Of a stretch of DNA of 64,000 bases, positions 47,936 to 59,885 are shown one piece after another. The position numbers and the translations under genes were made by a program. Source of the stretch: Typhlomys cinereus (taxonomy: Eukaryota > Chordata > Mammalia > Rodentia > Platacanthomyidae). Location of the stretch: the NCBI GenBank assembly GCA_023101885.1, contig JALPQD010000303.1, positions 2,960,882-3,024,881 on the forward strand, given 5' to 3'. Positions within the stretch are counted from its first letter, which is position 1. The number at the start of each line of letters is the position of its first letter. A model generated the notes under the pieces. It was not told the origin of the DNA and did not search any database. It saw only the letters and a list, made by a program, of their open reading frames with translations.

Positions 47936-48079
47936 TGTGTATCAGAGGGCACTGTGGAAGCCAAAGGTGACTTCAGGAATCATTCTCTATTATTCTACCT
48001 CCTTCTTGCTTTGCTCTGAGGTTTCCCAGGCTCCACCTTCCTGGGCAAAGGGTTAACCCCTGAACCATCTTTCCAGCCC
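47876..48079 (-). mobile_element. B2-type SINE (older, internally deleted) with long (TG)n
   Basis: (TG)n at 47877-47935 is followed by atcagagggcactgtgg and tttcccaggctccaccttcc, then directly aaagggttaacccctgaacc. The middle of the body is missing. Confidence 0.85.
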
Positions 48080-48559
48080 AGAATTCATGCTAACAAATGT
48101 AGAAGAGATGAGAGATGATAGAATAAAAAAGGCATCATTTTGCCCCACGGATAAAATATCTTATAAGGATGGGACCATTTGTGTGATGTTTCACCAACAT
48201 TTAAAAGTAGGGTGTCCACATACATAATATCATTCTTGACCAAAAAACAAAAGCAAAAACAACAATAACAACAACAAAAACCCCTAAATTTGATTTTTGT
48301 CAAGCTTCAAGAGCTGATCACCATTCACAGGAAACACACTGAACTCAGTAACACATGGAAGCAGGCAGGCCAACCCTCTTGCACTTGCAAGAGACTCACG
48401 GGAGCAGAGACACAGTTCCTGAGATGAATCCATGCCACAAACCAAAGCACGGGAACTTGCCTAGAGCAGACAGACTTTAGAGACAACATGACCAATGTGC
48501 CTGGTATTTCCTCTAAAACACCTTAGCAGAGGTCAATGAGACAGATCTATGACTAAAAG

Positions 48560-49055
48560 TACTGGTGCAACCTCAGTGACCTGGAGCCAGAAAGTGGAAA
48601 AAGAAAATAGATTCCTAAGGTTGTCCTCTGACCTCCATATGCCACTGTAGCACATGAGGGCATGCAATTTAGAAATTGTGGGATGTGAGCAATGGGCATA
48701 TGGGAGTATGTTGTACTGCTTGCTCTCTGCTTAATAAAATTTAAAGAACCTTGTTAATAGAGAAAAGCAGTATAGTCAAGCTTATTGAGGAATACTAATG
48801 CCAAATGGGATATAAAAGGATACAAACAAACAAACCATGGGCCTGCAAGATGGCTAGCTCAATGGATAAAGATGTTTTCTATCAAGTCTGACAACCCAAA
48901 TTCAATCTCTGGATAGAAGGAATGAATGAGCTCCTGAGCGCTGTCCTCTGCTCTCCACACACATGTCATGGAATACATGTGTGTGCACAACAGGCACAAT
49001 AAATAAATGTAAAGACTTCAACAAAAAGAAAGAAAGAAAGAAAGAAAGAAACCTT
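48560..49055 (+). mobile_element. Two B3-like SINEs and a (GAAA)n run
   Basis: About 48590-48745 is a 3' part (ttgtcctctgacctccatat). 48838-49015 has the head gggcctgcaagatggctagc and gcgctgtcctctgctctcc. A GAAA repeat occupies about 49028-49051. Confidence 0.6.
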
Positions 49056-49527
49056 ACATGGTTGCTGAGTATATAAAAGGGAAGTATATTAGATGAAAAA
49101 ATGTTTACTTTCTCCGTGAATAAAATGGCCAGATAGCTATGTAATATAAATACTATCCTATTCCTAAAATCAACAACATAAAGTAGTTTTACGGAACACA
49201 TACACACACTTGCAAATACATTCAGAAAATCCCATTTATGAATGTAGCTATCCATTTCTTCTCTAAGAGCTGTGCCAGGCTTTTCTATAACTCGAAAGTT
49301 CTAGATGAATGGTGGTAGTGAATTGAAATAATAAAGAAAACCAACACACACACTATAAGTCAAGTCATAGTTGAAATCTGAGCTGGATGTCTTTTTTCCT
49401 TCTTTTTAATCATTTGCTTATTTTTCATTTTTTTCTGAAAGTATTTTGACTTCTGATGTGTTAACATTCACAATGCATGCTGCACACAGTTCTGATTGAG
49501 GTTCTTTTCTTTTGTTAAACAATTTTA

Positions 49528-49529
<2 letters not shown>

Positions 49530-49576
<47 letters not shown>

Positions 49577-49804
49577 GAAGGCACTCTTTGTGCCTGTGGA
49601 GGCCCAAGTGTGACTTTGAGAATCACCTTGGTTTGTTTTGCCTCCTCTTTATTTTGGTCTGGAGTTTCCCGGCTTTACCTTCCAGGGCCAGAAGTGCAGG
49701 CCTTCACCATTTCTGCCTGGTGATTTTACATGGGGTCTGGGATTCAAACTTAGGATCTTCTGCTTGCAAAACAGAGGCTTAACCCTTGAGCAATCTCTCC
49801 AGCC
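49530..49804 (-). mobile_element. B2-type SINE, older subfamily, with (TG)n
   Basis: TG repeat at 49532-49573, then agaaggcactctttgtgcc, gtttcccggctttaccttcc, gagcaatctctccagcc. Confidence 0.88.
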
Positions 49805-49934
49805 TTGATTAAGGCTCTTTGAAGTATTCTTGTCAAAGTGTATTCCCAAATATCTCAAAGTAAAGCAAAAAGAAAATAGATTTCTCGAAATATCTTCAGA
49901 GCATAAAGCTTTCCCTTCTGATTAGAAAAATAGC

Positions 49935-50010
49935 TCATGCAGTCCTTGGGATTGAACACAGGTCCTCTTATATTCCAAGAAGCGTTCTACCACCCAGGTA
50001 TACCTCTATC
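49935..50010 (-). mobile_element. ID-type SINE
   Basis: Reverse complement: ccttgggattgaacacaggt, aagcgttctaccacccagg. Confidence 0.65.
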
Positions 50011-50029
50011 ACTAAAGCAGTGGTTCTTT

Positions 50030-50222
50030 TTTTTTCTCCCACATTTTATTTTTTTTTTCCTAGTCATACAAGCTCAATAAGTATTCCATCCTCTTCCTCC
50101 TTCCTCCGCTCCCCAGTTGTCCCCCGCTTGCACTCTTCTCCCTTCCCCCCTTCCTTTTACCCTCTCCCTCACCCATGCCTCCTCCTTCCTCCCTCCCATC
50201 CCCTGGAGCATCCTTTTGTGTG
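50030..50222. repeat. Pyrimidine-rich low-complexity tract
   Basis: Almost uninterrupted C/T sequence (cctccttcctccgctcccc and similar). Possibly the antisense of a LINE-1 purine-rich 3' UTR; nothing else supports that. Confidence 0.6.
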
Positions 50223-50274
50223 AATGCCAAACCTCCCTGAGTCTTCCACCCTAGGGAATAAGGCCCTGACTCAA

Positions 50275-50395
50275 AAATAAACTGATGTGGGGAGTGGTAT
50301 CTGCTATCTCAGTACTTGGAAGGAAGAGGCAGGAGGATTGGTGCAAGTGCAAGTTAGTCGGAATATATGGAATATATATACACATATTCAAAGAC
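50275..50395 (+). mobile_element. B1-like SINE
   Basis: gtggtatctgctatctcagt, acttggaaggaagaggcagg, aggattggtgc. Confidence 0.6.
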
Positions 50396-50684
50396 AGAAC
50401 AAAATGAGTAAGAAACTACAGTTTTCCCCCCAAATGGCTTTATAGAAACTCCGAGGGCTTGTTAGAGACTTGTTAACATGTTACCACGGGTAAGCAACTC
50501 TAAACTAAGTACAAAATCATCAACTTAATACTAAAGACCTGTCATTCTTCATTATTTCTCTAAATACTGCATCTTAGTCAAATGCATTAGTCATGGTTTC
50601 CTAAAGATGCCTCCTTATCCTCCTGATGCTCCCATCATCTACACATACAGGTATTCTCAATCATTTGATAAAAATCTGTCCATC

Positions 50685-51205
50685 GGGCTGCAGAGCTGAA
50701 TCAACAAGTGAAAATGTCTGTTGGCAAAGCTGGAGACCTGAGTTTGTGCCCCAGAAACCAACATGGATTACAGAAAGGAGATAACCAACTTCCCAAGGTT
50801 GTCATCTTCTTTTTTAAATGTATTTTATTTATTTATTTACTCTGTGCGTGTGTGAGAGAGAGACAGAGAGAGAGAGAGAAAGAAAGAGTGAGAGAGAGAG
50901 AGAGAGAACACTGTGTGTCCCTGTGGAAGATCAAGAGTGACTTTGGGAATCATCCTGGATTGCTTCTATCTTCCTCTTGCTTCACTCTGGGATTTCCCAG
51001 ACTCTACCCACCAGAGCCGAAAGTGTAGGCCGTTGCTGTTTCTGCCTGGCAATTTTACGTGGGACCTGGAATCTGAACTCAGGACTTTCTGCTTTCCAGG
51101 TAGTCTTAATTCCTGAACCAGCTCCCCCAACAAAGTTGCTTTCTGACCTCTACATGTAGACAGTGGCGCATGTGTGCTTGCTCTATTTCCATGTGTGCTC
51201 TCTCT
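50685..51205 (+). mobile_element. B3-like SINE interrupted by an older B2-type SINE
   Basis: B3 left half 50685-50808 and right half 51131-51205 (ctttctgacctctacatg) are split by a minus-strand B2-type SINE (50810-51130) with a (GA)n tract at 50852-50908. Repeated caaggttgtcatcttct / caaagttgctttct marks the site. Confidence 0.75.
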
Positions 51206-51461
51206 TAAATAAATATTTTAAAAAATCTGTTCATCATGATCTGCTCTAAACAATATTACTTTAATGAAATCTTTAGATGCTCTTTAACTCCTCCTATGAA
51301 GTTCAGCCTTTTGTCACATACTTTGAATATGTTTCTATATTCTGTATCTAGTCTACTGAATAGACTGCTTGGCCAATTTGGAATTCTATGTGACACAGCA
51401 TTAAAACTAAAAACCATCACCAAGGAAGTTATTCTCTTGTGGGTTGAAAGGTAACTTAAAA

Positions 51462-51990
51462 AAAAGTTGTGTCCCCAGAAACTGGTAAATATGACTTTAT
51501 TTAGATGAAGTTTTTTGGAGATGTAAATTAAGGGTCCGAGGGCAGGTGTGGTGGTACATGCCCATAATCACAGAAATAGGAAGCCAGAGGCAGGACAATC
51601 ACTTTAGGTTCGAAGTCAGCTTGGTCTGCACAGCAATTTCCAGGCCATTCAAGGCTATATGGAGAAACTTGCCTCAGAAACCAAAAAGAATTAAGGATAT
51701 GGAGATTAGCTCTTTTTGAGTTAAGCAGATCCTAATTCTAATGACAAGTGCTTTTAGACAGAAAAAGAAATAGGAAAAGGACATGCAAAAATTGAGACAG
51801 ATTTGAATCCTACCAAAGCTAGAAAAAGTAAGTAAGGATTTCCTATCTTAGAGTGATGAAGAGAGAGCAACAATCTGGCTTGTCACTTTGATTTCCAACT
51901 TCTGCACTCAAGAACTGTGAAAAAAAATAAGATTCTTTTATTATAAGCTATCAACTTTGTGATAGTTTGTTATGATAACTCTAGACCCTC
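51462..51990 (+). mobile_element. MLT1-like MaLR LTR carrying a B1
   Basis: The LTR part has tatgactttatttagatgaa, a 3' half with gatttccaacttctgcactc and aagaactgtgaaaa, and an end gatagtttgttatgataac. A B1 (51535-51690, gtggtggtacatgcccataa) is inserted in it. Confidence 0.6.
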
Positions 51991-52003
51991 ACCTATCTCT
52001 CTT

Positions 52004-52028
52004 GTTTATTTATTTATTTATTTATTTT
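52004..52028. repeat. (TTTA)n
   Basis: Six tandem tttatt-phase units after cttg. Confidence 0.8.
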
Positions 52029-52377
52029 TAGCTATTCTCCACAAAGGCCTCTGAACCTCCTTTATCATCAGCTTGTAAGAATTATTAGTGTAGGATAGGA
52101 TGTGAATATTTTTATGAAACCTGACAGCATCAAGTCTGATGGGTGATGGGTTTTGGAAATGTTCTCAGTCCCTGTGAATCTGAAGATACTTTTTGGACCT
52201 TTAATTTTTATCATCCATTAATGATATTTTGAAGGTGGTTTAAGGAGTAAATAAGCTGTGAAACTGTAGGTACATAAGTTTTTTCATATAGGCTAATTAA
52301 TACGAAAGATGATTTTTCTCATTTACACATCTCTAGCTATCGATACTGTTTTATGATTAAAAAAACCATGACTTTGA

Positions 52378-52688
52378 TGGGCTGGGAAGATGACAGTAGG
52401 CTACAGTGCTTGCTATGTAGCCTGATGACCTGAGTATAGCTTCCTAGAACTCATGCAAAAACCACACATGGTAGCATGTGCTTATAACAGCAATCCCACA
52501 GTGAGATTCAAGAAGACAGAAGAATCCTTAGCAAGCTCATTGGGCAACTGTCTGGAATACCTAGTACAGCAACCAAACAAGAGAGACCCTGCCTCAAACA
52601 AAATGAAAGGCATGGACCAACACCTGGGGTTATTCTCTGACTTTTACACAAGTAGCATAGCACACATAGAAAATAAATATTTTTAAAT
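52378..52688 (+). mobile_element. B3-type SINE
   Basis: Head ggctgggaagatgacagtag, cctgatgacctgagtatagc, body gcaactgtctggaatac and agagaccctgcctcaaac, end gttattctctgacttttac with A-rich tail. Confidence 0.75.
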
Positions 52689-52890
52689 GATCTTGAAAAA
52701 TTCCATCTGGCTTGCTTTGCAAGATAATCAACAAGTTTTTTTTTTAAAAAAACCCTTTAATTAAAGCTACGCAGAAGATTTCTATAACACTTCTTAGAAG
52801 TACTGCAATTTCTTTTGTACTAAAAAAAAGAAAACTTATACCTTTGATTTCCTTTCCAAATGCCCATTTCCCACAAAGTACACCAACTTA

Positions 52891-53032
52891 TAAACCAATG
52901 CTTCATTATCTGCTAAATCTTTTAAATTCAATCCAAATTGAAGAGACTATGAGATGACATCTAAACCAATGCTTCATTATCTGCTAAATCTTTTAAATTC
53001 AATCCAAATTGAAGAGACTATGAGATGACATC
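52891..53032. repeat. Perfect 71-bp tandem duplication
   Basis: The unit begins taaaccaatgcttcattatc and ends gagatgacatc. Copies at 52891-52961 and 52962-53032 are identical. Outside any recognised repeat. Confidence 0.97.
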
Positions 53033-53939
53033 TAGATCCTATTATGAATGTATATCACAAAATATAACTAATATGCTTAAGTCTAGGAGTGAATAATAAA
53101 TAAATACAGGTAGCTCATAATTTTGTTGTTTCTCTGCTTACATGAACACCCATGGGTAATACAGAACCATTCAATCTCTAAATTTGAAAAAAAATTAAGG
53201 CAACATACTATGACAAAATTAGTAATTTTAAGAATCTAATAGATACTCTTCTCATCAAATGAGATGAAGCTTATATTTGCATGGCTGTATTTTGCTTTTG
53301 TTTAAACATTATGATCTAAAATTTGCTAAAGGAAGAACTGTACCTAATACAAGTTCCTATGTAATTAGAAAAACACACATAGCAAATAAAATTTTAAGAC
53401 GTTCAAAATTACTCCTCTATTGAGATCTAGAGTTTATAAAGGAGTAAACTTTATAATAAGGTAAATATTATGCTAATCCAAATGACCGAAACTTTTAAGG
53501 TATATGAAGATGAAAAGAACAGGCAAACCCCAGTTTAGGGAAAGTTAACAAATGAAAACAAGAGCTCTGCTAGCAGGAAAACTATCAGTTCCATTACTTA
53601 AAAAAAGTTCCCTTTTATTGGCAAGCAGCTTTACTATTCATAGCACTGAATCTATAAAAAATTCAGGTTGCATTAAAATTTCCCAAAGCAATTTATAACA
53701 TGAAATTCACGTGTAATGTAATCTAAGCAGCCTTCTTTCCCTCACTACTACAGATTTACTTCAACTCCCTGGAGCAAACTCCATGGAGGGTGGGAGGTTG
53801 GTGCATCTCTTTGGTGTGACTACTCTTGGACCAGATGGAAGGGCCAAACTGGCCTTCCCAAGAGTGGCCAACTGAAAAGTAAGGCCACTAGCCAGCTATG
53901 TAAGACCAGCTGGCATGGAACACAGTGTCTAGTTCTTAC

Positions 53940-54045
53940 CTCCTGAGCAGAGGAGGCTTACCCAGCTGCTTTTAAAGGACAGCACCAGTTTTAGTGCTCA
54001 CGATTCCTTTTCAACCATCTGGTTGGCATTCTTTTAGAACCCTCA
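53940..54045 (-). other. Candidate alternative RNF24 non-coding exon (donor only)
   Basis: The minus strand reads ctgctcaggag followed by gtaagaac, a near-consensus donor at 53939-53938, within sequence free of recognised repeats. Possible acceptors are ambiguous, so the 5' edge given is arbitrary. It could be an alternative 5' UTR exon or first exon of RNF24, or chance. Confidence 0.2.
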
Positions 54046-54454
54046 ATTTATTCAGCATTATACTCTGAGATCTTATATGCTTAGATAAGGAGAGAAAGAA
54101 GCAGAGTAACTGCTCAGTCAATTCGAGAAACAATTTCTAAAACTATAATTGTTTTACCTTGTATATTGTATTAAATTCTAAAAGTTCCATGTTTATTAAG
54201 CAAAGTTCCAAATAAAAATCAAGATAAATAAGAAAGAAATCTAAACAGCAAAATAAAGCAAAGTAACAATGCATATTAAAAAAATCCCTTAAAACTGCCT
54301 AGCAGGACCAAATTTTAGTTGGAAGTTTATAAAACCTATCTATATTCCTCACATAGATCTCAGGAAATATTGAATTGCTTCATATATAATTTTCCTAACC
54401 AGCTAGCAGGTAAAAAGAACATGATTTGTACTTAATCTTTTAAAAAAAGGTCTG

Positions 54455-54775
54455 TTTGCAGACATGGTGTTTCATATCTACTCCTAGTACTTATGATAGG
54501 AGTTCAAGGTTATCTTCAGTTATATAGTAAATTTAAGGCCAGTATGGGCTATATGAGATTCTGTCTTAAATATCAATCCTTCAAAAAAAACCTATTTGAT
54601 AACATACTGGGCATTTAAAAAGTTTTAGCAGTAAGGTGTGATGGCACATGCTTGTAATCCTAGCATTTTGGAAACAGGGCAGGGGGAAATCACTCAAGTT
54701 GGAAGCCAGCCTAGTTTATAAAATAAGTTTCAAGTCAACCAGATACACAGTGAGACTCTGCTGGAAAGAAAGAAA
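54455..54775 (+). mobile_element. Two B1-like SINEs
   Basis: 54455-54575 (acatggtgtttcatatctac, ggccagtatgggctatatg) and 54625-54775 (gtgatggcacatgcttgtaa, ggaagccagcctagtttata), followed by a GA-rich tract to 54845. Confidence 0.65.
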
Positions 54776-55261
54776 GAAACAGAAATGAGAAGGAGAGGGG
54801 CGGGGAGTGGGGGGGAGACAGAGAGAGAGAGACAGAGACAGAGACTTAATTTTGAAAATCCTGAAGTAACATCTAAGCAAGACAAAACTGCTGGAAAATG
54901 CTGCAGGTTGCTCATTTATCAACTATATATAATTTTACTAACCCTATCACATGATGTAATCTGAAGGACAAACAAGCAAGACATCAGGAGAAGAAAAGAA
55001 AAAAAAAGAAACAAAAAATAGATGAGTCATATTTTTAACCAATGTATCTCAGAAGATAGACGTATTCTGAAGAAAAATATTAAAGAGACCAAGTTAGAAT
55101 CAAATATTATAAAATGAAGGCTACAATAACTTTTCATTAATTTCACTTCCATTCTATTCCAGTTATCAAGTTGAATATTTTCCATTATCTCATGTGGCAC
55201 ATACAACAAACACACGAAGTGGGTACTATTACTATTTCCATCTTACAGAAGAAGAAACCTT

Positions 55262-55350
55262 CCAAAGCTGAGTATGGTAGTGTACACCTGGAGATTTCAA
55301 ATTTGAGTCAAACCTGGGCTACACGGTGAGACTCTGTCACAAAAAAACTA
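55262..55350 (+). mobile_element. B1-like SINE
   Basis: gtatggtagtgtacacctgg, then aacctgggctacacggtgag and an A-rich end. Confidence 0.6.
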
Positions 55351-55422
55351 AAAGCAAGCATAAAACAAAAAATAAAAATATAACATGTCCCATGCTAAAA
55401 AGTGAAAGAAATGTAATTCTGG

Positions 55423-55680
55423 GCTGGAGAGATGGCTCAGAGGCTAAGATTATGTCTCCCCCAAGCACAAGGACCTGAGTTTGGATCTCAGATCCCATGT
55501 AAAAACACCAGGTGGAAATAGTGGTGGCCTACACTTTGGAAAATCCCAGAACAAAGCAAAAAAAACAGGTAGAGCAATCCAGGATGACTCCTGAAATCAC
55601 CCTTGGTCCTCCACATGGACACACAGTGCCCGCTGATACATATGTGTACACACACACACATACACACCCACACACACACA
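55423..55680 (+). mobile_element. B2-type SINE, older subfamily, with target duplication
   Basis: Head gggctggagagatggctcag, B box gagtttggatctcag, gatgactcctgaaatcaccc, CA-rich tail. Target duplication gaaatgtaattct / gaaatggaattct at about 55409-55421 and 55683-55695. Confidence 0.93.
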
Positions 55681-57438
55681 AAGAAATGGAATTCTATTCT
55701 AACCAGTCTGATATCAAAATTCAGGTTAAGAATTACCAATATTAAGTTACATGAGAGAATGAAATGTAATATGACCCCAGGAAAAACTCAATCTTAATGG
55801 AGTAGTCATATTTTTTCAACTCTAAGTAGCAAAAAGTGAGTAAATAAAAAGTAAAAAGACCAGTTGTGCCTTTTTGCTCATGTGTTGACTAGGTACTTGT
55901 GGTACTGAACAGCTAAGGCTCCAGCTTTCCTGTAGCTGGTGTTCTAGTACAGCTAACAGATAAAAGCAAAAACAGAATTTCAGAACACAAACACATAAAG
56001 GGGATAGGGAAGATGTATAGATTTTTCATTTGAAACATTTAGTTCTTCTGGTAAAAAAGAGGGAATGAATGGGAAGCAGAGAAAGCTGTTGCAATTTGTT
56101 TCTGTTTTTAAAGATGGACATGAGCGCATGCCCATGTGTTGACATGGACAGAACTTAGAAGACCTGATGATGCAAGAGAGAGGGTAGGAACACAGGAACT
56201 GTGAGTAATGAAGGGATACGAGGTAGAGAAGAAACGAGGAAGAAGGTGGGAGGAGAAGTTTGTCTCTGATATGAGGAAGTCAGATGGGTCTTGAGGAAGA
56301 TGCATTTCCAGAATTTGGTGAGAGGATGACAAAGGCCTTTAGTCTCAGATTTTCTAAACCCATCAGTGAGGCCTGAGGCCAACTTCTCTGAGTGTAGAAG
56401 AATGGGCTGCTGATGAGCTTCAGAACTGAGGAGATATTTAGAAGTGTGATGAGCAAATAATATGTATTAGAAAATCAGAGACATCTTTGATTAGTGATAC
56501 TAAGTGGCCATTTTTGATATTTGGTCATGAATCTGATGTTTATTAGTAATAAGCCAAATGACTATAAATAGAAAAAAACTATGTGTAAAAAAATCTGAAA
56601 AAATGTATCCATGAGATACAGAAGGATATTGACCATGTCAATCAAACTGAGGTCTATGCAGCCCTATTTATCTCCATCTCATTTGGTCATAACATATTTA
56701 ATCACAAGCCTAAAGACAGTTTCTTGTTTAGAAAAGGGTATGTCATAAAGGTGAATTTTCTTTAATAAATCCAAATAGCTTTCACATTCTTTCAAGAAGT
56801 GATTGATTCCCTGCCATTGCTTGAAAAATTGTTAGCTATATTTTCATTGAAGATGATTCCATTTAAAAGAAAACAAAACCCCTCACCAGTGAATATGTAT
56901 ACATTTATTTCTGACCAGCTGTCACAAAGAAAATGGTCTAGTCACATGTGAGTACCAGTACATGCTCTTGATCCAATTTCAGTGTGTTCCTGAATCATGA
57001 GAATTCTGAGAACTCATACCTTTTGGCAGAAGCATGCCTATCACACAATGAATAGTTGAATGAGATAGAGGATATGCGCATGTGTACATACATGTATTTT
57101 AGATTTAGTCACTTAGAAAATACAATATACTCAGAAAAAGAAAGAAAAAGAGCTATACCAAGGTTATCTGGGAATAAACTAAAGAGCACAAAATCTCCAG
57201 AATGGAAGGAAAAAAGGAACAGAATTAGAATGATGTTGGACTTCTCAACAGCAACTAAGGATATTAATGATGGAACAGTGTTTTAAAAAGAAGGACACTA
57301 ATTTTCAACCTAGAATTTACGAGGAAGTTAAAATACCATTGAATCAGCATAAAATGAAGTCATTTCTAAATATGCACATTTTGAATTGAGGAATGATTTC
57401 AGGCTTTAGTTTTCCTTTCTCAGAAAACTACTAAATGA

Positions 57439-57805
57439 GGGGCTGGAGAGATGGCTTGGGGGTTAAGCCTCTTACAGGCAGAAGGTCCTGAGTTCGGATC
57501 CTAGACCCCACGTATAGACGCTGGGCAGAAGCGGGGGCGGCCTGCGTTTCTGGTCCTGGTAGGGCGGAGCCTGTGAATCCAGGGGCAGAGTAAAAAAGGA
57601 GGAGGTGCAGGCAGTCCTTGGTGGTTCCCGAATTCGCCCGTAGTTCTACACACACACACACACACACATACACACACGCACACATGCATGCACACACACA
57701 CACACACAATTGAATAAATAATAAAATAAAAAAATTTTAAAAAATGTTAATCCTTGATTCCAGGATTCTTTTTATCCCATGGTGGTTCCCGAATTCGTCC
57801 GTGGT

Positions 57806-57861
<56 letters not shown>

Positions 57862-57922
57862 CGCGCGCGCACGCGCACACATGCATACACGCACAATTGA
57901 ATAAATAATAAAAAAATTTTAA
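57439..57922 (+). mobile_element. Composite young SINE: full copy, linker, truncated copy
   Basis: 57439 to about 57740 is a full young B2-type SINE. A linker of about 35 bp (ttaatccttgattccaggat and on) is followed by a 5'-truncated young copy (about 57778-57922, starting catggtggttcccg) with a long CA/CG tract. One exact duplication, aaaactactaaatga at 57424-57438 and 57923-57937, flanks the whole 484-bp unit. Confidence 0.93.
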
Positions 57923-58134
57923 AAAACTACTAAATGATAAGGAAGACACAGGAATCAGGAAATAGGAGATCTAACACAGGGGGATGGCAAAGGGAATTCC
58001 CAAGATGAGAGCAAAGGGAAGTCCTAGGATGATGACTATGTTGCAGTTCAGAGAGCAAACTAAATTAGACTGAGCAGGAGAGGGAGGGATTAACGGTGTT
58101 AATCATGAATTAGCTTGGTTCTCTTTAAGCAGCT

Positions 58135-58158
58135 AACAACAACAACAACAACAACAAG
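58135..58158. repeat. (ACA)n
   Basis: Tandem aac units, about eight copies. Confidence 0.85.
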
Positions 58159-59102
58159 AAGCATTTTTTTAAACCAGAAGTAGTTCAAATTGTATAATGA
58201 GAAAAATGTAGAAATTGTGTATATGCATATATATATGTCTCATCTATGAATAAGGTATGAAATACATGAAATATATATACATATATATATGAAATACATG
58301 AACTTAGCCAGAACTATGAAGGCTGAGGAAGGAGGATAGTGTATGACACAGATAAATCCACAACTTCCAAAACAGAAGTCCATACATAAACTCCAAAGGT
58401 GAAAATCCAGGAAAGAGCAAAATAAACACGGAAAACAAAATAAACAGGTAAATGTCAGAAGGAACTGTTAAGAGGCAACATAGGTCAAATTATATAAATG
58501 TGATTTTTTAAATTTCTAAATCTAAAGATAATTTTATATGGCGCAAGCTAATTCATTACAATAACATTACTGCCAGTTTTAGAACACAAAGACTATTGTA
58601 TTGTCATAAGGAATGCTCAATAGAAAACTTTACTTTTTATGGATCTTGCTGGGAGGACATTGGATGCCCATTTTGATTAACAAGGCATCACTGTAAATGC
58701 TACTACCATACCATCATTAAAGTAATAGTGCTAGTATTCTAATGGATTTAAACAACATTTATTATTAGAACAATTAACATAACAATCTAATTGATGCCAT
58801 AAAAGGTACTTTGAATTTTTCTTTAATTATCATATTAAAGAAACATTAAACTCTCAGATAATAAAGATTTTGATGAAGGGAACAGTCAGGTTCCTTGTTA
58901 ATGTCGGAAATGGCTAAGTCATTCTTGCAAAAAATTCTATGAAACTGTAATATTCTGGAAGGTCATTTCCATGGTAATTCCAGTTATGCGACTGAGTTTA
59001 TTTAAGAATTCCCTTGTGATTTAGGAGTCCTAAAAATGTCTTGCGCAGTCAAGACAGGCAATTTATAAATGTATTGGGGTTATTTCAAAATTAGTCATTC
59101 CG

Positions 59103-59365
59103 GGGCTGGAGAGATGGCTCAGGGGTTAAGATTCTGCCTTACAAGCAGAAGTCCTGAGTTCGGATCCTAGGTTCCATATAAAAAATGCCAGGCAGAAATG
59201 GTGGTGGCCTACACTTCTGACCCTGGTGGGCGGAGCATAGGAAATCCCAGAGCAAAGCAAAGAAGAGGTAGAAACAATCCAGAATGATTCTTGAAATCAT
59301 CCCTGATCCTCACAGGGACACATAGTGCTCTCTGATACACACACACACACAAAATAAATATGAAA
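59103..59365 (+). mobile_element. B2-type SINE, older subfamily
   Basis: Head ggggctggagagatggctca, B box gagttcggatcctag, body ccctggtgggcggagcatag, end tgctctctgatacaca with CA tract. One of the best preserved older copies. Confidence 0.92.
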
Positions 59366-59487
59366 AATATGAAAAAAAAATCTTGGCCAAATATTTGATA
59401 TCGTAGGACACAGCATCTTCACTTTCACAGGTTTTATAATTGTCAAGAATACAAGGTACACAATGGCAAAAGTATGTTTAGGGCCTC

Positions 59488-59667
59488 TGATGGTTAATGT
59501 TGATTTTCAATTTGATGAGATTTACAATAACCACGAAAACAGACCTGAGGGTATGTCTATGTAGATTTTTCTCAGAAACAGGGGTAACTGGGTGACACAT
59601 CCCCTAAATTGGGGTACAAGACTGAATAAAAGGAGAAAAAGGCTTTCTTTCTCTTTTCTTTCTTTCT

Positions 59668-59723
<56 letters not shown>

Positions 59724-59885
59724 TTCTCTCTCTCTCTCCCCCTCCCTCTCTTTCTCTCCCTCTCTCTCTTTCTCTTTGTTCTCAACTACAGGCATGATAT
59801 AAACTCAAATTGATCCTTCTTTCCTTAAGCTATTTTCGCTGGCTTTTGTCATAGCAATGAAAAAAAAAAAAAAAAAACTATACAT
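59488..59885 (+). mobile_element. MaLR (MT-like) LTR with a large (CTTT)n expansion
   Basis: Starts tgatggttaatgttgatttt, contains gactgaataaaaggagaaa and ends tttgtcatagcaatgaaaa. Pyrimidine microsatellite 59637-59778, mostly CTTT, has replaced the centre. Confidence 0.75.

Noticed and set aside
10285..57709. Recurring open frames with CVCVCV followed by EPRTNSGTT and [19 protein letters not shown] text at many places
   Set aside because: These are translations of the CA/TG tract and body of the young SINE, seen in three frames at every copy; not a protein family.
7741..57890. Regularly spaced CA/TG tracts as possible CRISPR-like or minisatellite arrays
   Set aside because: They are the variable 3' tracts of B2-type SINEs; there are no uniform spacers and the DNA is mammalian.
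3348..59365. tRNA genes suggested by A and B boxes
   Set aside because: The boxes belong to SINE heads; no complete cloverleaf or anticodon arm is present and many copies are diverged.
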